Positions 25,482-39,480 of a stretch of 64,000 nucleotides of DNA are shown piece by piece (position 1 is the stretch's first letter; each line of letters begins with the position of its first letter). The DNA comes from Acanthacorydalis orientalis (Eukaryota > Arthropoda > Insecta > Megaloptera > Corydalidae). The position numbers and the translations under genes were made by a program. The notes beneath the pieces were generated by a model that was not told where the DNA came from, did not search any database, and was given only the letters and a program-made list of their open reading frames with translations. The stretch lies in contig CM068323.1 of NCBI GenBank assembly GCA_034766995.1, positions 17,772,016 through 17,836,015 on the forward strand, in the 5' to 3' direction.

Positions 25482-26767
25482 CTTCCGTTTGTCACGAGCA
25501 CTGGCCACGAGAGTCAATCGCAATGATAAACGACCGCCAAGTACCGCTTAAATATGTTTCGAGCAAAAATAATTTCCGCTAATGATAATGTTCGTCTGTG
25601 CGATACCGATCTGCAAATGGTCCATGACTTTCCATATGAATCTGTTGTGCGCACTCATTCGAATTTTGTATGCATGCATCGTCAATTGCAGCTTTTTTAG
25701 AGAGAATACGCTGTAAGACAATGATATCGTCGATATTAAAACATATTTTCTTGCATATGTTATATATGTAGAGAGTTTAGTACGATACAATTCGTTTCTG
25801 TATATATTTTTTTTATTTGTAATTGACACTATAATTTTTTCTCAAAAAGAACTTAAATCGCAGTTCCTGAATATGTTTCTATCTTTGAAAAACGATTTGA
25901 AGAGGAATTGTAAGAATAGATATTTTTTGCAGCAGACAATAGGCAATTTAATATTTATAATTGTTTAAATTATTTATTTCACGTATTCTTTTCCTTGTAC
26001 CACTGTTATTGTTTGTTGCTATTATATTCGATTTAAATGTTTCTGTAATCTTGAATTATTTTGATAATTTTTTTTACGATTAAAATTTAACACTTCAATT
26101 ATATTTGAATCATAAACCTAAACTTATTAACAGGCTATTCGATAGAAACTTGTAAACCGATTTCAATAACAATGGTCTGATGTATTCACAAAGAGATTAA
26201 TTAATAATTCAATTTGATTTCTAATTTTGTGGTACCTGTTTATTTATACTAAATGGAAAATAATTGTTGAAAATTATTATTAAGCACTACAACTGAATTC
26301 ACTTTCACAATCACAAATGATTTCTTTTTTCATTTCACAAACCACATAAAAATATTTCTATCAAAAATATTTAATAAATTATTATTAATTTTTTTCTATT
26401 ATCGCTTAAGGATATTTCAATGGCAACGTCAGTTTCTTCAAAATGCTAACAGATTTTCTGTACCTTGCCTCTCTGATAATAATAGCGACATCATCTAAAT
26501 GTGCATAAACGACAATCGAAAGCTATCAATAATAATTTATTGAATATTTTTGATCAAAGAATTTTGAAGTGGTTTGAAGATATAATTCATTTGTGGAAGT
26601 GAATTTAGCTACAATGTCAGATCTGTTTTGTCACTTTCACAAATTAATTAAAACTCTACATAACATGCAAAAAAAAGTTCATAGATTTAATATATCTATA
26701 CATTGTTTTGATTGTCTTCATTCTTTTGTATCAGATGAATATCCGTTCCCCACAATTAGTTTAATAA

Positions 26768-26835
26768 GTGTGCCATCCTCAGGTAGATGTTAGACACTCG
26801 AACAGTATCTAAAGATTTATCTGAGAATGGCACAT
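26768..26835. ncRNA. 68-nt hairpin, precursor-like
   Basis: Bases 26768-26798 pair with 26804-26835 across a 5-nt loop (CGAAC). The arms begin GTGCCAT and end ATGGCAC, with inner blocks CTCAG/CTGAG, TTAGA/TCTAA and ACT/AGT. By hand I count about 27 pairs including three G-U, with four small mismatches and one bulge. Length, loop and near-continuous pairing resemble a microRNA precursor. The pairing also fits a small palindromic repeat, since the arm motif CCTGAGGATGGCAC recalls the hammerhead-type repeats noted at 10.1 and 32.5 kb. I do not recognise a known mature microRNA in either arm. Strand is undetermined. Confidence 0.35.
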
Positions 26836-26927
26836 GTTGTGGAAAACAGATATTTAGCTGATCTAAAAAGACTCAAAACACCAAATCAACGAATCAATGT
26901 AATTGCAGATAAAAAAAAGTACAGTTA

Positions 26928-26931
<4 letters not shown>

Positions 26932-26969
<38 letters not shown>
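26932..26969. repeat. (TA)n tract, 38 bp
   Basis: Followed by a looser GTATAC/TATGTATATG tail. Confidence 0.9.
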
Positions 26970-26972
<3 letters not shown>

Positions 26973-27179
26973 GTGTATACATGTATATGTATATGCATTT
27001 ATTTACACCACTCAAATGTATTGTTTTCAAAAGCAATATATTTATGATTGTTTTTCATTCCATTCACATATTCAAATGTATATTTAGTACGCTTTGTTTA
27101 TTGTTTGACGCAATTTAACACTTGACGTTCGAGTGCCTTTTTTAATATAAAAAATGCCAATCGAAACAACATGAAAAAA

Positions 27180-27680
27180 ATACGTAAAATGAGATACCGT
27201 CAGTATAAACTACATAACTATACCTTCGATACCGTCAGATAGCATCATCAAACAACGTCAAATGCGGTTTCCGGGACGCTACATTTAAATTTGTATTTAC
27301 TCTATTTTCTTGCCGGGCGCACAACAGTGACGGCACATTAGGCACACGGTACACGGCCGAACGAGTTCGCCCAGGTGGCCAATGCCATCCGCACATGATA
27401 AATGTCGGCCATTGTACACATTAACGTATCTATCATTATTTTCGAACTGATGGAATTATAAAGTGTACGGAAACGAGCATTTTCCATTTTCGTGAACGTT
27501 CATTATCGAGAATATCATGTGTACGGTGAAATTTCGATCGTATATTATATTGGTCCAGAGATAAATATTAATGATTTTTTTTTGCGATTACATCGAGATC
27601 GGTTTTATTTTTTACGATAATAATATAGCCGGGTCGTATATCAATGCCATTATCGGTGACATTTGCTAATAACTATTCGA
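27180..27680. other. dense GC island, unassigned
   Basis: The centre (27310-27420) is among the most GC-rich sequence here: CCGGGCGC, CACACGGTACACGGCCG, the Snail-type E-box CAGGTG (27372-27377) and paired GGCC words (27377-27380 and 27407-27410). A plus-strand frame is open for about 60 codons (including CRAHNSDGTLGTRYTAER) up to a TAA near 27.42 kb, without a start codon. A conserved regulatory element is the simpler reading. Confidence 0.3.
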
Positions 27681-28239
27681 CTATAATCAGTATATTTTAG
27701 TTTATAATTGTTTAAAAGAGACCAGATGAAATTCAAACATGAATCTTCAATTTCCATATGTTATAAATTGTAGCCATTATTTGATTTAGCCTTTGGTTTT
27801 ATATTTTCAAGAACTCATATTTTCACTCGGTTTGATTTACTTATTTTTCTTTATATATTCAAAATTTAGTTAGTAATGTTTTTAAAAATTCTTCATAAAT
27901 AAGATAAGATCTAAATATTGTTTATAAATCTCAGAATATTAAAAAAATGCACAGAAAAATTGCTTATTTCGTTTTATAGAAAGATTATAAGCTTAAAAGC
28001 TCTAACTGAATACTTAAAAGACTAAAATAATTTTGTTTAGTAAAATAGAAACAGATTAGTGTATTATTTTATTTAATTGATTTTTTAGAGATCTTTAGCA
28101 TAGAATAAATTTCATAAATGAATATTTGCTTTGTCCTAAATCAAATTCATTAACAATGAGTAGTAACTTAATCAACTACTACTAAATATTAATACTCAAC
28201 CTATACTCTAGTCTTTAAATACAATAATAATCTGCTCAA

Positions 28240-29150
28240 TGAATTCGTGAGATGTTGGGTGTAAATAGAAATTTAAAATACAAGTAGCTTTTCGTCAATT
28301 ATCAAGTTTCCAATTTCTAACACACATAGGCTCGACCCTCGCTTCAACCAGCCTTTAATGATATTTAATTCAAATCAAATTCTAATACACGAATATAAAG
28401 ATATTTTAAATTTCCACGTTTTCACATGTACGAATTCGTCCTCTTAATTAATGTTCTGTTATATTTGTTATTTGATTTAAAACATCTACATTCACATTGA
28501 ATATCGATAAGCGGAGTAAAACTCAGAAACTGATGTTCAGAAACCGAGCGAATCGAATGAATATGATGATAAAAGAAAATATTATAAATATAAATCAGCG
28601 AATATTCAAACATATACCGTGATAAACACATTACATTTGCAAAATTCGTTTTATCGATTCGTGTATTTTCTGGAAATAAAGTTACCGAGCAAGACTAATA
28701 TAAAACATATTGAAAATGTCATTTATATGAGCAGATGGTATATCTGTTTAATCATATCCGAATAAAATCAATTTGCAGCCATGTCTCGGTCTGGAAATAA
28801 AACACAGTGTTTTATTATTTCGTTAATCTTCATGTACACGAGAGAAGATATATATATATATATATATATATATATTACAATTTTATGGATACGCTTAATT
28901 AATTACTCCATCTCACGAAATGGAATAATTAGAGATGATAGAACGTTATCGGAATAAAATTAATTGGAAATTCAACAGGAACATTGCATCAAAATAATAG
29001 AACGAAAATATATGTTGCGCACTAAAGATGCTGACTAATACATAAAACGAATTTTGAATCGCGTGAATGGCACATATAGAAGTGTATTTAATTATAACTT
29101 CTGTATCGAATTTTTACAACGAATAAACAAAAAAAGTTTAATTGGATCGC
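28240..29150. other. diffuse GC-raised region with a TA tract
   Basis: It includes GGCTCGACCCTCGCTTCAACC (28330-28350), ATATCGATAAGCGG and CCATGTCTCGGTCTGG. The first resembles a tRNA T-arm sequence on the minus strand, but no cloverleaf forms. No gene is supported. Confidence 0.2.
28848..28875. repeat. (AT)n tract, 28 bp
   Basis: Interrupts the 28.2-29.3 kb GC-raised region. Confidence 0.9.
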
Positions 29151-29160
29151 GGAACTGAAA

Positions 29161-29290
29161 ACATTGGCGACTTTTCAGGGACCGAACAAGCTGACTAAGC
29201 CCTGTTTCAATATCCTCTATTGATCACGTGGACAACAACATGACAGTTTGGGATTAATGTTTTTACGAGCGAAACTGCTTAGGTTGTATT
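29161..29290. promoter_or_regulatory. regulatory-looking motif cluster
   Basis: This short GC-raised stretch contains the E-box CACGTG (29225-29230), a MEIS-like TGACAG (29241-29246) and an OTX/bicoid-like GGATTA (29251-29256), spaced about one helical turn apart. It shares the CACGTG plus TGACAG pairing with the element at 45.4 kb, in the reverse order. There is no convincing coding frame. Confidence 0.3.
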
Positions 29291-29468
29291 TTTAAATTCC
29301 GTTAAAGACACAAAGAGTTTTAAACGTTTCACTGTTTATTTATGTTTGTAAAAAAACGTATTTAAATAAATGGGAATTCGACGAAACGTTATCTAACATA
29401 CATCCAATTTAATCAATGTATTATTCAAACTAAGACATTAATCAAACACTGACATAACACACACACTC

Positions 29469-29471
<3 letters not shown>

Positions 29472-29500
<29 letters not shown>
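29472..29500. repeat. (TA)n tract, 29 bp
   Basis: Preceded by ACACACACTCGTG; lies about 180 bp after the 29.2 kb cluster. Confidence 0.9.
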
Positions 29501-29503
<3 letters not shown>

Positions 29504-29851
29504 TACATGCACTTTATTCCGATTAAACCATTATTTGTTTAAAATAATTAAATAATATTATTAGTTATATTTATAAAATGAAAAAAATATTTTATGAAAA
29601 AATAAATTCGCACAAAGATTAAAAACATTTTAGTATATTTTCCTTATTAAAAAAGAAATATGTATAAAATTGTTATCTAGTTTTCTGTTTTTATAAACTT
29701 ATTAGCTAAATGCTTCCAGTTTTCCAGAAGACTTGAAAATTAAAGCTCTGATATAGCTAAGGCATGTTATAATATATATTAATATATAATAATTAAAAAT
29801 AAACAATAATAGAAATAAGCTGTGTAATGACATTAAAGTCTAAAAATATTC

Positions 29852-29860
29852 ATATATATA

Positions 29861-29911
<51 letters not shown>
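29852..29911. repeat. (AT)n tract, 60 bp
   Basis: One early TTT interruption, then a long pure run. Confidence 0.9.
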
Positions 29912-29916
<5 letters not shown>

Positions 29917-30785
29917 TATTTAAGTTAAAACAATAAAATTAATTCACTAAGAATTAAAATATAGATCTTTTCGGAAAAAACAAACAGACAGATATGGATA
30001 TCATCAGGTAATTCTAAGGGTGTGTGAAGAAAGTCAACTATTTGAATATCCTTGAATATTTGAATTAATTTAATGATAATGGATTTTTTTAAATTAATAT
30101 GAAATTAAATTAAAAAATGTTAACAAACAATATTTTAATCTGGTAACAATATACAAATTCAAAAATGTAACTATTACAAAACCATTTTAATTATTTTTAT
30201 ACAAATTCTTGAGGAAAGAGTAAAGTATAAAAATCTTTAATAAATTTGAGTAACCATGACATATTTTTTTTTACTTAATAAATATGTTGAATAAATATAT
30301 GTTTAGAATTTTAATATATACTATTTATATTTTTTCTCTGTTTTATTTCGATATTTATTTAAAATTTTCTATAATTAATAATAATATTCATTAACAAAAT
30401 TCTTTCATACATTTAAAATTTTAAAATTACCTTTATTTGAATACTATTTTAGAACGATTTGGAAAAAAGATTACAAATACTTAACAGTATGAAATTTGAA
30501 AATATTTATTCGTACACATACCAATTCTCATTAATGAATTAGTTGTACATGAAAAAATAAATAAAAACAATTAATTATTGTAATTGTGTAAGAAATATGT
30601 TTAGTACATAAAACGATAAATACTTCAATAAATTATCTCTGACGTATTGACCATATTTAAAAATAGAGAATTTTTTACATAGTTGCGTGACTGTTGTAAT
30701 AAAAAGAAGTAAACTATTTCCGACATAGAAATATTTCAATAGGTTTGTCAGTGTGTTAGCTTCTTTAGTCTTTAATAAATGCATA

Positions 30786-30791
<6 letters not shown>

Positions 30792-30822
<31 letters not shown>

Positions 30823-30856
30823 AAGATTTTATAAACACATATTTACATATATATAC

Positions 30857-30900
<44 letters not shown>

Positions 30901-30960
30901 AAGATTTTATATACACATATTTACATATATATACATATACATATATATATATATATATAT
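30792..30960. repeat. 78-bp tandem duplication inside TA repeats
   Basis: A unit containing TTTGTAAGATTTTATA, ACACATATTTACATATATAT, a CATATACATATA block and a (TA)n tract occurs twice in direct order. The word GTAAGATTTT sits at 30821 and at 30899, a 78-bp period, with one substitution in the unique part (ATAAACAC versus ATATACAC). This is a young two-copy minisatellite, likely to vary in copy number. Confidence 0.85.
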
Positions 30961-31654
30961 ATATCCAAGAGTATTTATTATTTCTTAGATTACTTTTTAA
31001 AACTTATTCATTTGATATATTAATTCTGCTAGTTATTTTATATACTAATTCAAAAATGTAACTATAACAAAACCATTTTAATTAATTTTATACAAATTCT
31101 TGATTGAAGAGTATAAAAGTCTTTAATAAATTTGAATAATCAAGACATATTTATTTACTTAAAGTAGAAATTATTCAAGTAATTTCTGCATTAAGAAAAT
31201 ATTTATTTAATTGTAAGCAGTTAACCAAAAAGAAGTAAAGAAGTATTTTATTTGAGATCTGATGTTAATGTTTATAAGATAAAGAATGTTAATAAGATAA
31301 AATCTAGTAAATGAATTAAAAGTGATTTTATTACAGTTGAATTATTATTAAAAGAATACACGTGCGTTAGAAATATTTTCCATAAAAAACTTTATTCAAA
31401 AATCACCGAGAAACAAAATTACGAACAGTTATAAATTGAATCGGTTGTAGGCATACATAAACATGAAAATAAAATAAAAACGTTATCAGGCATACGTCAA
31501 ATTCTTATAAATCCATCAATGTCTTCCTTCATATATGTAAAACGTATATATAAATATCAATACAAGAAATACAAATATCATACATTATATCCGTAAACCA
31601 CTCCCATATGTACCATAATATTGCAATATCACTTTTTTCAAACGACGTGCAAAG

Positions 31655-31765
31655 CCGGTGGGAATTCCAATAGCAAAGTATTCAACACTAAAACACAAAC
31701 ATATAGGCTATTGATATTGATGTGAGGCTTAAATGTACATACTGGAACACATTCCGGAAAAGATT
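31655..31765. promoter_or_regulatory. NF-kB-like and TEAD/ETS-like sites
   Basis: GGGAATTCC (31660-31668) is a perfect palindromic kB/Rel-type site. ACATTCC (31749-31755) fits the TEAD/Scalloped consensus and overlaps TTCCGGAA (31752-31759), an ETS-type CCGGAA core in a palindrome. The island 31380-31860 carries open frames on both strands (for instance YWNTFRKRFPATDKHFYEF in plus), so coding use is not excluded. Confidence 0.28.
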
Positions 31766-31875
31766 TCCGGCTACAGATAAACATTTTTACGAATTTGTTT
31801 GCATTCGGGCCGAGCTGAGGAAATATCGTGGAAAAATTATGCTTTCACTTTTTTGCAATTTTCACAAATTTAATA

Positions 31876-31880
<5 letters not shown>

Positions 31881-31942
<62 letters not shown>
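31881..31942. repeat. (TA)n tract, 62 bp
   Basis: Broken once by CATACA; abuts the 31.4-31.86 kb island. Confidence 0.9.
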
Positions 31943-31946
<4 letters not shown>

Positions 31947-32393
31947 CAAAGAGAAAAAGACGAAAAAATATAAAAGTATATAAATATATAATGTGAAGTA
32001 AATTAAAATTTTAATATTTATATTACAATCGTTTTGGGTTATTTTACATGTTCTGTAATACTTTTCTCTTTATTTCCATATCTTTCTTAATAATGTTTAG
32101 TCATTCTACTTATTTTCTGAAATGTGTGTATATTTATTGATGTACAATCTTTAAAACGCTTTATTTATATATTTATTTTATAACAGATTTTTTATTAATT
32201 GAACAACTTTTAATATTGATAAAATAAAATTATGTACCAAAAAAACAAACACCTACAAAAACGTTACATTATTTTCGAACAAAAGTATTGGTATAGGTCA
32301 ATTTTTAAATAAAAAAGGTACTCTAGGCGTATAACAATTTTGTATGGTAACAAATTGAAACTCTTAAGTATTTATAATTCCTTTCGATGTGAA

Positions 32394-32569
32394 TATGAAG
32401 TTATGTTTCTTGTCTTTGAAGTCACTATTCTTTGTTTTTTTTTTACTACCAGTTTTACCTTTCAACATCTTTAAGTGGGTACATTATCTGCCTGAAGATG
32501 TCGAAAGACCAAACTGGTAGTGGAAAAAAAGAATAATGACCTCAAAGACATGAAACCTTATTTCTGAAT
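32394..32569. repeat. imperfect inverted repeat, ~75-nt arms
   Basis: The left arm (about 32394-32473) and right arm (about 32489-32569) are inverted copies with roughly 85% identity, separated by about 15 bases. Matching blocks include TGTCTTTGA/TCAAAGACA, ACTACCAGTTT/AAACTGGTAGT and CAACATCTT/GAAGATGT, with an A/T-run shared beside the ACTACCAG block. It is the largest foldback in the window outside TA tracts. It could be a MITE-like element, paired terminal repeats of a decayed retroelement, or a long precursor hairpin. The right arm contains CTGAAGA, then a GTC-GAAA-GAC hairpin, then AAAC, reminiscent of a hammerhead core with one key G replaced. Confidence 0.6.
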
Positions 32570-33071
32570 ATTTATAAGAACCGTTTTTTATATTTTTTCT
32601 TTGTTTGACAACATTTCTTTAGCAATAGTGTGTAATATAAGTTTTTTGTTTGAAATTAGGTATTAAAATAATATTAAAAAGAGTAACTAAGTAGAAAGAT
32701 TTATAACTTTCAATGTGATTCGGTATTTATTATTGAATAAAATTATATATTATAAGTTAATATAAATAATTGAAATTAGAGAGTATGCATTTATTAGGTG
32801 ATAGCTTTGATAGCAATTTAAATTTTACAAATTTTCACTAGAAAGAAATAATATTCCCTAATATTTTTCTACTTTGTTAACGAACCGGTTATTTTTGTAC
32901 TCTTCTGTAAATTGTATACGTATATAGAGAGTACGGAATGTGTTGTGTAAAAAAAAACTATTATCTAAATAAACAATTTAAATTCATGAAAACATTATTG
33001 AATAAACGAGAGTATGCCGAGAGTATTCGATTGAAAATACTGTGTTGTTAGTGGTACATTTTTCATTTTAG

Positions 33072-33483
33072 ACGTCAGAGACTCTCCCGAGACCGTAAAA
33101 CATATTTCCACGGATGCAAATGATTTTTTTTCTGACGAGTTGATTAAGATGTTACGAGCTGGCTGTTATGTAAGTGCAAAAAGAATGCAAGTACATAAAA
33201 CTGTTCCGTTGTTAATATATAATATTTCGCGAACAACGCGCCACTTATATTTCAGCCTAATTTGAATATTTTTTATGTAGTGTACAGATGTGACACAACG
33301 TCTGTTAAGGGATGGTTCACACTTATTCTGTACATGTCAGTTTTCCATACGTGGTTATTATCACGTCGCCCGCCTACTATGATATTCAGCTCTTGTTGGT
33401 GTTCACACACATTTATAGCACCTGTTACGTTAGAATTTTCTACCTTCGCGGTTGCGAAAATGCTCAGCAGCTTGTTGAAATGA
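33072..33483 (+). CDS. candidate exon pair around an 86-bp intron
   Basis: Not recognised. A pyrimidine-rich acceptor (TTTTTCATTTTAG) ends at 33071 and a full donor GTAAGT starts at 33170, bounding 98 bases. Only the third frame is open, and it is open throughout. It starts with two bases completing a codon, reads VRDSPETVKHISTDAN and DFFSDELIKMLRAGCY, and ends in phase 0; it looks like a soluble, partly helical segment. Two good acceptors follow. One ends at 33255 (TTATATTTCAG) and opens a 75-codon frame to TGA at 33481-33483. The other ends at 33280 (TTTTTTATGTAG) and opens a 33-codon frame (CTDVTQRLLRDGSHLF and on) to TGA at 33380-33382. Both are phase-compatible with the first exon, and I cannot choose between them. 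The 86-bp intron suits an insect. The upstream exon would have to end with one base of a codon, and I did not find it. The alternative is a non-coding conserved element with chance splice signals. Confidence 0.38.
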
Positions 33484-33489
33484 ACTCGT

Positions 33490-33900
33490 GATAAACTGAA
33501 AATATACTCTAGAATAAAGAGGATAATTTTGTTAATAATTTATGCGTTGGCATCGCCGCCACACACGTACGTGCCGTTTCGTGTTTTTCAATAAACTTGT
33601 TAAAAATTCAGCCGACAACTTAAGTTCCAGTTTTATATGTTTTAATTCATTTCACGTTATGAACGTTTCTGTTTTCCAAGAGGAAAAAATATATGTGTAA
33701 CGAAATAATTTCACTAATAATTCGATACGATATGAAAACTGTATACACTCTCGCGGATTATACTTCAACGTGAGTAATTAATTAGTCATTTAACGAGTAT
33801 ACGAGTGTGTTGCAAGCTATTATATAAATTAAAATCTCTAGTCAAAAACAAATTTCAATGGGACGTGTTCACTTCGGAATGGTTTTTAACGAAAAAATTC
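33490..33900. other. GC-raised flank after the 33 kb exons
   Basis: The flank contains GCATCGCCGCCACACACGT and CACGTACGTGCC (33567-33578, with a palindromic CACGTACGTG). No frame is supported. It may be a 3' UTR of the candidate gene or a separate element. Confidence 0.25.
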
Positions 33901-33909
33901 AAATATCAT

Positions 33910-34990
33910 ACACATAATAAACGTTACGGATGATTTATTATATGTAACATAAAATTAAAATTTTATACACTACTATATTTTATCTGATTATTTTTATAAT
34001 ATATTTCACTAACAACTTTCTATTTGATTATATTTTCAATATATTAAATATATCTTTTCAAGTATAGTTTGATGAAGATTAATGTAAATTAATATAATAA
34101 AAGTATTAAAAAAAGGATAATTATAAGAACGTATCCACTTACAAATGCAAGAATCAGAGATAAATTCTTTGATAATTTACTTATGAATGTCTAGTTTTCA
34201 TGATGATACTAAAAATTTTATAGTAACATTGATTCAATTATTAAATAATCGATTATTTTTTAAAATAGAACTCGAAATTCATTTTTAAAATATCCAATTA
34301 CTTGATTATAAAAACATAATTTGTATTGAAACGTACAAATCGTTTTCAATAAATTGATAACTTAATTTCCCAGCTTTGGGATCAAAAAGAACCCACATAA
34401 AAAGTAAATATACAAAACAAACATTGCAAAATGAATTTACAGTAAAAAATAAACAAATTTTATTCAGTAAAATGCACGAAAAATATTATTCGACCTACGA
34501 TCGTAGAGACTTCTGCAGAACATAAACAAAACGTCGTTTTCAATTTGTATATCAATCAAATCACAAAACTTTTATTTTCAATACGTCACCGGTCAACAAA
34601 ACTAAACATCCTCATCAAAACGGACACCACAAACATACACTTACAGCGTAACAGATAAAAGCTTCTTTTTTTCAATGTCAAATATCGCTCGATTTAAATA
34701 ATCCTCTTGCCATTTTCGTTTTACCTAACCATACATCGAATTTTTGTGTGTACGTGTGTATATATTGGTTTGTTTTTGTTGATGCGTGTGTTTTGTGTAC
34801 ACTAAGTATACAGAGTATGCAAATAAAATATGTGTTTTTTTCGAGTTTTGTTACACCACCTTACTGTATATTTCAGATCTCGTTTTTTTTCTGTACACCA
34901 AAGTATATTATTTTATCAGTTTATTAATAAACAATAATATTGTTTTATATGAAAATGTAAATATTCAGTATTACTACTCTTTTTAAAGAT

Positions 34991-35025
<35 letters not shown>

Positions 35026-35048
35026 GTCTCCTTTCTTCCATAGATATG

Positions 35049-35089
<41 letters not shown>

Positions 35090-35919
35090 TGTGTGTGTGT
35101 CTATGAATAATATTATAAAGCAATGAAAGTATACAAAAAAAAAATAAAAGACACAAACGATTATAAATTTGTTTTAAATATAATTTTTTTATAATTTGTA
35201 ACAAAAAACGATATCAAATTATTAAAAATTTAACAAAGATAATTAATTATGAATAAATATTCAAATTTATATTTTGTAATTGTTTTCTAAAGATAGTGTA
35301 ATAATTCTATTTAAAAACATATTTAATTATCGAATATTATAACAATTTGTTCATTAAACCATAGAAATTCAATGAAATTTTTCGAATTTTTAATAATATT
35401 TTATAAACTAATATTTGATATAATACAATAATAACAATTATTTTAGGAATTCCATTCTAAACGTCAGAGAAGGCAATAGATTTTTCAATTTCAGAACTAC
35501 GAGAAATCGATTCGAATTTTCAACAGATTTAAAAAAACACGATTTGAATCTTTGAACTAGAAAATCAATTTCTGCAAGAACAGTCAACAGAAGCTTACTT
35601 GAGTATAGAATTCTATTCAATACTCTTTGAAAAAAAAATCTTTTTTAACAAATGCCATGAGAGGGTTTATTATACAATTGATTCGAGATCATCTATTGTG
35701 AACGAAGTGTCGTATAAAGTTACCGCTTATCCAATAATTTAAAATTTAAGCTTCATGATCGATAAATAGTAATAGATAACATACAGAAAAGTAACTAGTA
35801 ATGAATAGTTGAAATTAAATGGTACATCAAAATTGAATTATTTAGAACATGATTTAAAGTATGAATAAATACGAGTAAAATTATTTATCTGCCAATGAAT
35901 TAATAAATTAAATTATCAG

Positions 35920-35920
<1 letters not shown>
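33910..35920. other. AT-rich stretch
   Basis: Mostly desert, with a faint GC-raised patch at 34480-34800 (CGACCTACGATCGTAG, a CTACGATCGTAG palindrome at 34495-34506) and two TA tracts close together at 35.0 kb. No gene is supported. Confidence 0.35.
34994..35100. repeat. two TA tracts then (GT)n
   Basis: Runs of 29 and 36 bp are separated by about 30 bp of unique sequence, then GCTGTGTGTGTGT. Confidence 0.9.

Positions 35921-35972
<52 letters not shown>
35921..35972. repeat. (TA)n tract, 52 bp
   Basis: Forms the 5' edge of the GC-richest island. Confidence 0.95.
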
Positions 35973-35974
<2 letters not shown>

Positions 35975-36185
35975 GATCAATCACTTTTATTGGCAACATC
36001 CTGTACAGATGTGTTTATGTGTATGCATGCGTACATCTGAGTGGACAATGACCACGAAACAGTGCTTCCCAGCGCTTCCACCATCCGTAGCAACGTTGCC
36101 GTTGCCCCCACGAACACTCAAACACACCCTTGTAAAGCCAAAAGGCACATTGGGACTGTCACGATAATGCATGCATGTTTTTCAG

Positions 36186-36310
36186 ACAACACCTCTGTGT
36201 ATTCACGTCAGGATTTGGGATCGCTGCGACTCCTCTCGGTCACGGCGCCGCCGCTCTTGCCCCGCACCGTTACGGACATTGTGTTGATTATATCGCTTAA
36301 TCATTCACAG
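36186..36310 (+). CDS. candidate internal exon in the GC-richest island
   Basis: An acceptor (GCATGTTTTTCAG) ends at 36185 and a donor CAG/GTGTGC starts at 36311, giving 125 bases. The third frame is open from end to end: two bases complete a codon, then the reading begins NTSVYSRQDLGSLRLLSVTA and ends with TDIVLIISLNHSQ in phase 0. The product is not recognised. On the opposite strand an ATG at 36270 gives a 23-codon frame (MSVTVRGKSGG and on) with unusually high GC at third codon positions, stopping at 36199. The two readings exclude each other as main products. Either, or neither, may be real, because the island also looks like a regulatory element. Confidence 0.22.
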
Positions 36311-36460
36311 GTGTGCAATTAGTTTCACGAGTAGTCGCACCGCTGACCATCAGTTAGTATCTGGCGCGATCACGGTCTACGTGTTAAATGATCATTACTG
36401 TGGGATGCGGCGTACACTGGAGCAATTTATTGTATTGGACTCGTTTTTACTACGTGCGCC
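36311..36460. promoter_or_regulatory. promoter-like GC-rich flank
   Basis: The stretch is CpG-containing, with an initiator-type TCAGTT (36350-36355), CAATTAG homeodomain cores and GCGCGATCACGG. There is no TATA box at the expected spacing and no clear downstream element, so a core promoter is a possibility rather than a finding. It could drive either of the overlapping frames at 36.2 kb. Confidence 0.2.
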
Positions 36461-36661
36461 TATATAATATGTATAAATAACCGTTTTTGTTTAGTGTGTC
36501 GAAATATTATCTGACTGTTATATCTTGGCAATTGGAATCCATTCTATAAATTTGTTATATGCATGTTTTAATGAAAAATCTTGTTTTGTGTATACATCAC
36601 CATTTATTAATACACACACATTTGACCACACTATAAATACTCATATATATCATACATATTC

Positions 36662-36662
<1 letters not shown>

Positions 36663-36716
<54 letters not shown>
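36663..36716. repeat. (TA)n tract, 54 bp
   Basis: Lies about 200 bp beyond the other end of the same island. Confidence 0.95.
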
Positions 36717-36719
<3 letters not shown>

Positions 36720-36729
36720 GATTAAATTT

Positions 36730-39480
<2,751 letters not shown>

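Noticed and set aside
28325..28355. tRNA-like T-arm sequence on the minus strand
   Set aside because: GGTCGAGCC resembles a B box, but no matching acceptor stem, anticodon arm or A box can be folded around it.
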